Below are positions 24,401 through 35,900 of a stretch of DNA of 64,000 bases, piece by piece. Under the pieces are notes generated by a model, which was not told where the DNA came from, did no database searches, and saw nothing but the letters and a program-made list of their open reading frames with translations. This DNA comes from Trematomus loennbergii (Eukaryota; Chordata; Actinopteri; Perciformes; Nototheniidae): NCBI GenBank assembly GCA_012861695.1, contig JAAOOA010000033.1, positions 20,623,934-20,687,933 on the forward strand, given 5' to 3'. Both the position numbers and the translations under genes were made by a program. Numbering within the stretch: the stretch's first letter is position 1; each line of letters begins with the position of its first letter.

Positions 24401-25418
24401 CATGGACATCCGCGGAAGTCTCTCCTGTGTATTCTGTCGTCGTTCAATGCATGCGCCATCTGTCAGGAAGCATGATGCCATCTTGTTGTACAGTAACAAG
24501 CTGGTAATAATCGCCAGCTTCAGTGTTTTGTTTCGGACCCATTCGCTAACTTCAGCTGTGCGTCAAAAGTACTTTTCTTCATCTGCAAGTTAATATCTTC
24601 ATATTGTCTTTTTATACAATATTTACTAAATGAAAATGAACGGAGGGGTGGACCAATCCAGGTGATCCATGAACATTGATCCCACAACTTAAATAAATGT
24701 GTCTACCGTTATTTAAGGAAGCAGTAATGGCGTGTGATATTAAACATACAGAAATGTCGTTCAAACTTGTTCCGTATATCATATATAAATCTAAACATGT
24801 AAAAGAACTGGAAAACGACTCATCCTGTGTTACCCTTGAAGACTGTTCAATACTCTTTTTGTATGCATGCAACACATTAAAGGTAGCACTGGGTGAGTCA
24901 TTTATATTCAAATGGTCATTTTCTTGGTGATATTCCTTTAAGTAACAACATAATGGTAAACTTTTGATTAAATTGAAATATTCAGAAATATTCTCACAAT
25001 TCCCAAATGCACTATATTGTAAGACTGTTGTTGCCGATAACACTTTGTAATCCTTGAAATGAACACTGGTTTTAAATAATGTTGTAATTTGTAATGCTGT
25101 GTTAGCTTTATTTGAAGGCATTGCCAGTCAATGAGCCACCCAGTTGCTCTGTTCATTTTGAATATGATTGAGTCACAGTAGGCTACAGTGTGTGTATAAT
25201 GTTGATGGACATTAGTTGGTACACTGTGTGCCCAATGTACTGCATATTAACCTGGTTCTTTGTACATGCTTGTACATGTATCTGTTTAATGTCTGTTTTG
25301 GTGTCCCAGTTCTTAACTTTTAAAGACATCTCTTCTAGGATTTATACCTTTTGTGACTTTGTGTTTTTCAATATGTGTTTTTATCAAAGGTGTACATTTG
25401 CATCGTTTTTAAAGGCAA

Positions 25419-25424
25419 TTAAAA
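25419..25424 (+). terminator. Candidate distal ar poly(A) signal
   Basis: ATTAAA followed by a T/G-rich stretch, 4.9 kb after the ar stop. The human AR 3'UTR is also several kilobases long, so a long 3'UTR is possible. Nearer AATAAA matches (for example around 21373) are equally possible ends. Confidence 0.2.
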
Positions 25425-26149
25425 TAATTCTGACTCTTTGTTTTAAGTCATTGTACTTGATGTGAAGTGGCTATTTAGTGCAGTTTCAAAAAAGGAATTT
25501 TAATTAATCTCAGACTTTAGTCATGAATAGGCTTTTTTCCTTTTTAATTATTTGGATTCCAACATGCACGAAAGCTGGGCAAACGGGGGGATTTAACAAG
25601 GATAAGACCTATTAATAACACTCGTAAATGGATAAAAGGGCCATACGATGCCATTATCTTAAAATCAAAAAAATATTTAACAAGTGTCAGATGGTACTTT
25701 GTGCATTTCCAAAGTGAAGCAATATGCTAATAATTTTGCACTAAATACATGTTTAATTCATCTTGGACATCCAGTAAACAGTGTGCTTGCTTCAGTGAGA
25801 ACACACACTGTTTTGTTCTTGTGTGGATGCTCCTCTCAAGAGTCTCGCACTTGGCCGCATATTAATTTGCACCTCAAGGTTATTTGAATTGGCACGAATA
25901 TGGCAAGGGAGTTTCCGCCGGTGATTTGTGTGGGAAAAGAAGTCCAAGTCTTTATACTGGGGCTGCACATTAGCAAGACATTCTGAAAAATTGAGGAACA
26001 AGCCGAATGTGGAATGGAAAGTTTTGAGGTGGGGTGGCGAGGCTCTAACAGGTGACGAAGGTTGGAATGTGGAGGAGGCAAAGAAATGGCTGAGTGAGTT
26101 TAAAAAGGGTTTATTAAACAGATGGAGTTATCTGACTGAGTGCATAATG

Positions 26150-27117
26150 CAAGGCCGTAACCAGTCAACATTGGGGGCGACCAAAAATTAAATCAAAATT
26201 TGAATACTAATTTCCTGCTATTCTAAAGGAAAATATATACAAATTCACTAACACATGGGATACTTTAAAACCTGTTAAACCCCATGCCTCCGCCCGTGAG
26301 GGCAAAAAACAATAATATTCACGAAACTGTGTCTCAGGCATGGGCGTAGGAATCATCCTCAATGTGGGTGGGACAATTTGACGGGGGTGTGGGCAGGTGG
26401 TGGACCTCAGTAGGGGGGTCCGGGGGCATGCTCCCCCGGGAAGATATTTTTTTAAATGTTGAAGTTAAATGTATCAATCTGGTGCACTTTGAGAGCAACA
26501 TTAGGGACTAAATCTATGGATACATCTCTCTATGAAACAGAACTGTAAACAGATTGACTTTTTCTTTATGCATATTTTACAAATCACTCCCCTAGCTACT
26601 ATTCCTGAAAAGTTCGGTTTTAACATCAGAACTACAAGTTACTTACACAAAGAAGCTAAACCGGAGGGTTCATTAACATTACCATTACGAAATAAAATAA
26701 TATAGATTACTTTAGAGCTAACTAGAAAAATATACTAGAACTGATGGAGGGCAAATTAAAACATGTCTGACCTGCTTGGAGCATCAACGCTAACTGAAGC
26801 TGGACTCGGACGTGCGACAGCGAAATACACCCCCCAGGTATAAAATAAAGATATGCATAAACAAACAAAGGCGGAACCAATTTACATATGAAAAGAATAT
26901 ATCATTTTGGTGAAGTTCACAATAACAGAAAATAAAGATGTTCAAGTATACAAATAGCCAAAATAAAATAAAATAAAAAAGTCATAGAATAGCAATTTTA
27001 TTTTAATTTTTTTATATCAGTTAGGCTATATATTGGGGGGGGGGACATTTTGAGCGTATCTGAATATTGGGGGGGATGTGTCCCCCCCAATGTATATGGT
27101 GAATTCGGCCCTGGCAT
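26150..27117. mobile_element. G-rich DNA-transposon-like repeat
   Basis: Imperfect inverted ends: AAGGCCGTAACC with ACATTGGGGGCGACC on the left, and inverted AGGGCCGAATTC with ACATTGGGGGGGACA on the right. Contains runs such as GGGGGGTCCGGGGGC. Similar G-rich elements are common in teleosts. A second related end (CATGGGCGTAGGAATC) at about 26339 suggests two nested or rearranged copies. Confidence 0.5.
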
Positions 27118-27507
27118 ACTGCAAGGTACTGCTGCGTTTTTCATTTGGTTTTAAGCGTGAACGTTTACCATCTTATCTTTTTCCTTAAATTATGAATTCA
27201 TTTCCTGTTGTACAAGATATTTGAATGGAAGTGAATAAAGGCCAAACATAATGGAAACCCACCAGATAAATCATGTCCCTGGAGCCAATGTGGTTGGGTT
27301 TCACAGTCACGATGTTTTTCAAGTTTTAAACACTGCAGGGGATGACCAGAGACACACAGAGACTTCAAAGTAAAAGTTTTGGATTGTAAGGCCAACATTA
27401 TTCTTATATTATTATACATGTTTGCAGCATTGCTTTGGGTGTTTTAGGCTGCACCAAATTCATGGTTATTCATGGTACCCTCAGAATAAAGCCATCGGGG
27501 ATTCTCT

Positions 27508-27548
27508 GACGTTTAGTTTGGTCCAGTCGGGAGTCCAAACTAAACGTC
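27508..27548. repeat. 14-bp perfect-arm hairpin
   Basis: GACGTTTAGTTTGG at 27508-27521 is exactly complementary to 27535-27548 across a 13-base loop. Confidence 0.9.
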
Positions 27549-28797
27549 CTAAATGACCTTGGTAATCCCGTTTTATCTGGCACTTTCAACACATCATAAT
27601 TTACTTATTGGGAGGCAGCTGACTGTTTTGCTCAAAAGCTGCAAAACTAATTAAAGCCATTTCCTCCCACATTCTTTGCCCAATTGCCACCAAACTTGCT
27701 TCAGTGCGTCTTCGGACTGTCCTCACAAACTGTCCTGCCAAGGTTTTATATCAAAAAGTTTTACTGAAAATAGCTAAAGCAGACTCACTAATTAAATATC
27801 CAAACATCATGAAAATAAATGTCTGCCATAGTAAAAACATTTTGGTTAATTAAAACAAACCTCAAAAGTGATTTTAAGACAGTATTTTGAATTATATCCT
27901 CATTTATTTGTGTAATTTTGATTACATGTTTACATGCACTGGATATAGAGCATCATTACTCATCAGTTCGTCAATTATGCTCATCAATAAATAAATACAA
28001 ATACATTTCCTCATTTCTCTCTTGTTTGGATGGAGTACACAAAACTCATAGATGTGAACATTTTGACACTATAGTTGACATCACCGCTGGTGATTTGCTC
28101 AGTCATATTGTAAAACCATCTGTTCCTCACTTAAATTGGCAGGTAGAAAGCTTGGGCTTGTCTCAATTCAAACATTTCCAGAAAACATTGAGTGGGAAAC
28201 AGTTTATTCTTTACATTAAACATTTTGTTTGGGATACCACAGGGCTCATTGTTGGGCCATCATATTTGATTTTTACTACACAATTATAATGGCCAAAAGT
28301 AATTCCTAATAACTATGTTAATAAGGGCTAAAATGCATGTGTTCCATCCAGAGGGAGTTAAGCACTTGGAAAAGCGCTAAAATAAATACCATGACTTATT
28401 AGTGTATGGTGACAGACCTCCAGGGCACCATCATATGTTTCTCAAATCGAGCTGAACTGAGACCGTACTTACATTTTCTTAAGGTTGTAACTTTGCAAAC
28501 TCTTCATGAACTCTTAGTTTGTACACAACACATTTATTAGCTGTCTCACTTTAAATGGCGAAAAAATGGGTCTGAGAGCAATTAACACCACATAAAGATG
28601 GGATTGTTCTCCAAAGAAAATGTGTTATGTGTTAATGTGCTCTTCAAACACCCCAAAGAGAACACAAACACACAAATAAATGGTAATAAAGTTGAAATGT
28701 GAAATATAAGCTGTGGAATTGATTTCAATGTAAAAACAGCATGCAATAACACAGCTTTGAGCAATAATATTCACGAGTCATGTTACAACTTTTCATG

Positions 28798-28803
28798 TTT
28801 ATT
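28798..28803 (-). terminator. Candidate ophn1 poly(A) signal
   Basis: AATAAA on the - strand about 1.06 kb after the ophn1 stop. It would give a terminal exon ending near 28780. Other A/T-rich candidates exist, so this is only a plausible choice. Confidence 0.3.
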
Positions 28804-29860
28804 TTCCAAGGTGAAAAAAAACTATCCAGACAACAACCAGAGTTTTCAAGTGTGGTTATAAAAAAACAGTAAAATTAACATTATAATTTCGGAAACAGAA
28901 ATAAAACTATGGAGTGTTATTTTGTACATATTGTAACAATCAATTGTAACAAATTCTTAATTTACATTTTTTGTTTCTCCAACAATTGATTTGAGTTGCA
29001 ACAGAAGAAGGTAAACTCCCCTGAGAGTCAGAATTAAGGGAATGTACACTAGTTTATGTTCCCTTTTTAACTTACGCTATCGTAATATTCATGGTGTAAA
29101 TTCAAACTACACTCACAGTGTGTAGCAAAATACTTTTTGTAATGCCTCTTAAAAAGTGACTTATGGCTGAATGAAACACACTGTCTGAACTGACATACAT
29201 AATTAAATCTAAATATGATTTTAAAAAGACTAAAATAGCTTTGAAAGGAGTAATTACTCCATTGCTTCACCCAGCTCCTTGACAGACCACTACATGGTCA
29301 ATATTCATAACATCTCAAAATTAATATTAAGAATAACTTTCGCATTTTCAAATTAATTTCAAATTAAACTTACTTAATCATATAGTCTAAGTAAGCTGTA
29401 AACATTAGTTTCCTTCCATTAACATTTTAACACTGTAAAATAACAAAAACGGTAATGTTATTTGACACAATTGTAAAGTGGCATGAAACGTGGGGAAAAC
29501 AATAATATTACTCCATCCTAACTTTGGAATAATAACCAAACACTGAGAGGATTACTTTGCAAGCTCATTCTAAATTCCCTTTGCTTCTTTGTTGCATTAC
29601 ACACCACTCTCAGTTCCTTAAGAGCCACTTCCTCAGAGTGCTGGCTCCATCCAGCTGGATCAGCGCCCAGCAGCACATGCAGAAGTCACATGATGTGGTC
29701 CGAGTCTTGTCAACTTTAATTCTGAGGAAAAAAAGCCAAAAGTTTGTGTCAAGTACGAAAAAATACATTAAAACAGATGCCTTTTATACACAGGTACACT
29801 GTTTGCATTTCATCGCTTTAATGCTGTTAGATCTGACACAATGCCAGAAACATCTCACCT

Positions 29861-29906
29861 CTATTTCCCATTTGAACTTGTTGATGAGGATGGAGAATCC
29901 GGCGGA
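29861..29906 (-). CDS. ophn1: ophn1 last coding exon and stop
   Basis: 46 bp from acceptor ttctaatttag. Completes Ser and encodes [14 protein letters not shown] followed by TAG at 29861-29863. The Ser-rich C-terminus ends the proline-rich tail. Confidence 0.86.
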
Positions 29907-32900
29907 CTAAATTAGAAAACAGAAAACAAGTCAATTATAAATTCAATTTTTGGTTTCAGCTCAACCACCTGACAGCCGGGACCCGCCTAAAGGTCCAAAA
30001 ATATCCAATTGCAAAAAGGTCAGACTGTGTGACCAATGCCTGAGTCATTGCAGTACTATGATATTAAAATTAAGAAAATCGTATTGCCATTTGTTTTATT
30101 TATTTGTAAAAAAACTGTAATTTGTCTTCAGAGGGCTGACACCTATCCAAATGTTGTCTACCCAATGTCCGTATTACACAGTTGTAAAATAATGAATCTG
30201 TAATATTGTTTAACTGAGACAAAGATAAACCAGGGTTCTTACGGTCTTTAAAAACCTGGAAAAGTCATGGAAATTCAAAATGCAAATTCCAGGCCCTGGA
30301 AAAGTTATGGAAAACAATATCTTTCCTAAAGTTTTGGAGAAGTCATGGAAATGTAACTAAAGTTGCATCAAATATCATTTATATTTTATCTAATCGCCAA
30401 AATAGTAATACTATAATGATAATAAATACTGTATCGTATAGTAATGAAACGTAAAATGGCATTTAACTGACGAGGTATTTTGCTGGTGAGAGATTTTAGT
30501 TGCTTTAGCGTGTAGAAGCTAGTAAGCCTACTATTTGATTTGTTTTAGATAGGCACAACATGTTTCATATGCAGACCTTTTTTTCCTGTTCTATGTTGAA
30601 ATAAGCCATTTTCAGTGGTACGCTGAGAAAGAGTAATTTTTTTGGTCATGGAAAATTAGGTAAAGGTCATGGAGAAGTCATGGAAAATCATTTGATAAAC
30701 TCTCTTTGATGAAACTCCCACTCATTTCCATCACTGTGTGTGCAGGGAGTGCAACAGGGATCCTAAATTGGACCATCCAAGCAAATCATAAAAGATGACG
30801 TGTGTGTTTCTATCTCCAGAATGACGTCATTGTGAGTCTGACTCTTTGTTGAGTTATTATCAACTGTACTGTTGTCCTGACCTAAAGAAAAGGACAAACT
30901 AGAGTAAAGACAAACTGTTACAGTGGCTGTTACATACCTGGCGCCATGCCTGGAGGCATTCTCAAAAAACTTGGTTTTAGAGGCAACACTGCGGAAAAAG
31001 AAGCAGACATGTTTGTAGTATTGCATGTTTATAATTCAACTTATATGTGAGTATCTTTGTGAAATTCATTGACTTGTTATTTTAAACATCATTTGTTTTT
31101 AGGGTGACCTTAGAACATCTGTCCAGGGACTACAGATGAAAAATAGCCTCTTGGCTAACTGTGGGGCATTGACAGAAATGTATTATAATGTACACTGTAC
31201 TTGTTAAAAAAAAAAAACAATACAAAAAAACTAATAAAAATAACAATTGAACCAAAAGAAAAATATAAGGAAAAACATTTGTTTTTATTTTTGTAATAAA
31301 TATAACGATATTAACGGTATAAAAAATGTAATCAAATATATTTATATATATATGTTATTTAAAAATACATATGTATTATTTGAGATTATTATTATTATAT
31401 TAGAATATTATATCAAAGAGCCAGTAGTTTATTTGCAGGGTTGTGTACAGTGTTTGTTTTAGAGCTTTTAACACAGAGACCAGCAGCTTGGTGTGTTTGA
31501 ATATGATGTTGAACCAGAACTTAAAGGTCCCCTATTTTACTGTTTTTCATCAATATATTATAGTTCTCAGATATATACAAAACATGTCTCTGAAGTGTTT
31601 GCCTCAAAATACCAAACAGATCACCCATTGTAGCATCCCATAATCCCCTCTGTTTCAGCCCTGTTTCCAAAGTGCTGAGTCTGTCTGTTACTTGATGAAA
31701 ATAAGGAGCCACTCCCCACGCCCCCTTTTGAGAAAGGTCCCTTCAAAACTCATGTTCTCCAGACAGAGGAGATGATGCATGCACCTCACTAGCATTCTCT
31801 GAGTATAGATCAAAGCAAGGGGTTGATAAGGGAGCTTTAACTGAGCTGATCAGCAGCTTTTGTGGGTGAAGGGAGTGAAGGGAGTGAAGGCTGCTCTGTA
31901 GAGATTTGAAGAACTGCCGTATCAGTGTCTTATATTCATCACTACAAGAGACCGCTTTCATTCACAACTAGTCCATTCTAAATGGAATAAAATAGATAAA
32001 GGGTCTTGTCAGAAAGTTTGGAATGATAGAAGTGAATAAGAACGTAACATTCTCGGATGGGATCCTTGAGGACAGGTTCGGGCTCAAATAGGGACCTTGA
32101 GTAGACAGCTCAGGTGGAGACAGACTTTAGGATATAAGGAGCACTTACTAGGATGGGGCCTCGCTGCTGGCTGCACTCGGGATCTTTAGTGAAGCAGGGA
32201 ATCTGGAGGGGGGCTCAGGAGGCCTAACAGGGGGTCTGCAAATGGGACCCCCTGCGGACCTTGTCCTGATCAGACCATCGAAATCTGCTGAAAGAAACAA
32301 TATTTGTTCAGATTACATTGTCCCCATTATGCTTCTGGGGTTTTCTCTTTCCTGTAGTGTGTGATATATGTTTGTGTGCATGTAAATGGTCTGCAAAGGC
32401 TAAAATGTCTGTGTTCCCTTCAGAGGAGTTTGTCTCCCACACAACCCTCCCCCCCAGACTTTATTCATTTGAAAATAAATAAATGAAAAGGAAGAAAACC
32501 AACGGCAGATCACTTCCCACTGAAAGCAAGGGTGAACAAGTGGGACAGCCACACAACTGAGACCACTATTTCTACGGCCAACAATTAAAAAAGTGCCAAT
32601 ATTTGCACATCTTATCCCTATGTTTTCCATCTCTTGTTGTATTTAGGTATTTCTTTGTGATGTTATTTTCCCCAGATTGTACTATGACACTTTATATGAT
32701 GCAATGTATATAAAGTATTATAAACCCACTTAAATGTGTTATAGTCGGCTTGTAGCACTAAATAAATGAAAACATCTATAAATCTTAATAATTCTTTATA
32801 ACAATCATCCTTAAACAGCATTTTATAATGACTTTTAAGGTCAAGTATCTTAAAATGTGAAACATTGACTTGTTGTTGTTGCAAGGATCATAGTGTATCA

Positions 32901-35900
32901 TAGCTCCCATCATTTGAGTTATAATGCTTTATAAATGATGTTATATTGCATTATAATGTGATACATTCATTCTGTGGTTGGGAAAAACACATGTGAGCAT
33001 TCATTTTTACTTAATTTAAAGGAAACAATGGCCACCCAGTTACTCATAGCCGCTATAATTAGTTATAAATGATTATATAAAAACGCCATAATGCATTATG
33101 GGGATGACAAAACGCCATAATGCTTGCTAAAACAGTCAGTGAGGGGGCAGCAACTATGAGGTGGTTGTGCACTTGACTTTTTTTTTTTCTATACAATTAT
33201 TGAACATAACTACAGCTACACAGTGCTATAAACAGATTATAACTCATTAGAAGTATCAGTTCATAATGCATTATAGACATGACTCAATCAGGACTCCCTG
33301 GCAGAAGATGTATCACAATGGAACTACTTGCTCAAATGAAATGAAAAAGATCAGAATGACTTTAAAGGACTGGATGAATCCACATGACAAACAAGCAGAC
33401 ACAAGTTCTCAGTTTGCTGACAACATTTCATGTTCATGTCTTGGCAAACCAAAAGACAGAAGGCTTTATTCCTAAATCCTACCTTCTCTGTTGGCTGGCG
33501 TGCCTTTGGGAGGTAGTTTTCTGCCCTGGAACGAGGGTACTCTGCTCACATAGACCCCAGACTCCCCATTTGCCGCCGCAGAAGAATCGGGCCTTTGTCT
33601 CGTGTCGTCTATCCTGCCAGCGTCGGGCTCTGAGTGTTTGTCCTGACGGCTGCCTGGCCTGGGCATCAGCGCCAGTCTGGGAGGGGGGTCTCTGGGGAGC
33701 TGCGGAGCACAGCCCAGGGGTCTCGTCCTCTGCAGGGGGACGGGGTTGGTGGAGACCTCCACAGCTGCAATAGGGCTGTCATTCTGGCCATCTGTTGTAA
33801 AGGAAGCACACTCATTAATGCAAGGTGGACAGCCAAACATTGATAGAGAATGGGATGTTCTTGTTATAACAGTTCAGTAACTTTCAGCCAAATGTTAATG
33901 TTTTCCTTTATGAATGAATTCAAATGATGTTCAATGTGTGAGAAAAGAAACAGTAGTAGAATACACTGAAGGTCAGTTTCATCCAGCATTAAACTGGTAA
34001 CACATGCACATGTTTGGATCTAGTTGAATGTTTTGGTTAACTTAAGTAGAAAACAAAGATATGCCAATTCCAAATGTGTAACCAATGCAAAAAGGACAAG
34101 CTAATGGTCCCAAATGTTTCAGCGACAGGGTATGAGAGGAAGGAGACACACCCACTTAATGAGGGGTTCAGACAGACATAAAATGATATGATTTAGTCAG
34201 AAGCCTTGAAAGAAAAATACTAATGTAGGATCAAATGACCGCCTCACAGTATTATGCCAACGCTTCACATTCAAGAGGCAGTTTACATCCACGTCTGTCA
34301 AGGTCATCACTTTATCAAATAGTCTTAAATACATCCGTGTATAATTGTTGGTATTTTTTATGATTATGTTATGGCCAAAAACTTGTTTTGTGATCTTGAA
34401 CCACCATATGAGCTTCTTGTTTCCAGGTGAAATGGAACAGACACACAAATGAATTTTAAAAAAGTAGAGTTGATACGTTTATTTGTACTTGAAATAAAAG
34501 CACCAAATCCATAAACAATAAATGAAAAATTAAGACAGAATAAATTGGATTTTGATTTGACAAAGTACTTCATGTTTAGAAATATGTGATTTTTTTTTGA
34601 ATGGCATTTGATGGACACAGACAAACACTACAGTACATTTAAAATGTTCAGAAAATGTTAAGAATAAGAAGATAAACAGTACATATAATTACTGTACACT
34701 TATCACAGACAGGGTGGGTCAATGATGAGGATGATGATGACAGTGAAGGCAAGGGAGGCTAATAATTACTCTCTGTGTGAAAATGGTCGTGACTAAGAGC
34801 TTGAAGAACACGAGGTGGCCGCTTCGAGATGGTGATGGGTTGCCGCTTCCTCGGGGTGATGCGTGGGGGAGGGACCGGGGGGGCAGTGCTGTCCTCCGGC
34901 ACATAGCTGAAGATCTGTAATCACAAAAATAAAATTGTTGCTGTGAGACGTGTTTAGTGGCTACTGAAATAATCAAAGTAAAATATGTTTATACATTAGA
35001 AGGAGCAGAAAACACAGACGCTGTACAAATACCAAATGAGTTACCTAGTGACCGGGCTAACACATGCTTAGTATACATTTTTGTACAATTTGGGAAATAG
35101 ACTGATTAAACAATTTTAGTCAGGAGGAATGTAAACAGAAGCAATATTGTCCTACTTACCCATAGTTATATCATAACATTGTCACTATTTCTAACATTTC
35201 TCTGTGTGTAAGTAGTAGTAGTACAGCCAGCAGCTAGCTTAGCTTAGCATAAAGACTGGAAACAGCTAGCCTGGCTCAGACCATTGATGTCGTTTTTATT
35301 TTGTTTGTATAGTGCGTTACAAAAGTGTAAAACATCAATTTGGAATTTTACTGGGTTTATGTGATAGACCTTTTCTTGGCCGGGAACAATTATCTATGGC
35401 CTCAAAATGTATCAACTTCCTATTTTGCATGCAATAACCAAAAAAGTACAAAATATGTTGATAAGTGAGCTTTAGAGGAGCTGGATGTGGATTAAAACAT
35501 TTTGACAGAGCTAAGATAGCTGTTTACATCTGTTTTCAGTCCTAAGTGAGTTAGCTTCTGCCATTATTTACAGACATGAATGCTATCAATCTTCTTATTT
35601 TACTGTCAGCAGGTAGGCAAATAAACACATTTCCTAAAATGGTCAACAATTCCCTTTAAGTAGTACAAAATGTCAACACACACAAGGGTGTTACTCTTTT
35701 TGTCTCAGACCGAACAAAAGTTGCATTCTCTTTAAGTCAGTGTATGTTTTGGTCATTGGATTTTCTTTTCACAAATGGATATTCAAAAACAAAAAACGAC
35801 AGGATATTTGATTTTCGTTTTAAAATTGAAAAACCAAAATTGAAATACAAGGCGTTTTTCTTTATCATGGTCAAAAAGGGATTTACTAAACTTAAAAAAC

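Larger units (their letters stand above)
20516..28797. other. ar 3'UTR and ar-ophn1 intergenic region
   Basis: About 8 kb with no supported exon on either strand. It holds two long hairpins (21344-21420, 27508-27548) and a G-rich repeat (26150-27117). A weak reverse-transcriptase-like fragment near 28230-28290 is too short to call. Open frames here match nothing I recognise. Confidence 0.7.

Noticed and set aside
24612..25121. 169-codon open frame on the - strand downstream of ar
   Set aside because: No motif or splice context and composition like the surrounding AT-rich DNA.
28190..28290. Short reverse-transcriptase-like stretch (GLIVGPSYLIF)
   Set aside because: Too short and isolated to call a LINE.
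32660..33270. Repeated ATAATGCATTATAA-like words, also faintly at 22980-23170
   Set aside because: Suggestive of an old teleost repeat, but too degenerate to delimit.
33384..33843. + strand open frames over the ophn1 proline-rich exon
   Set aside because: Shadows of the GC-rich - strand coding exon at 33483-33791.
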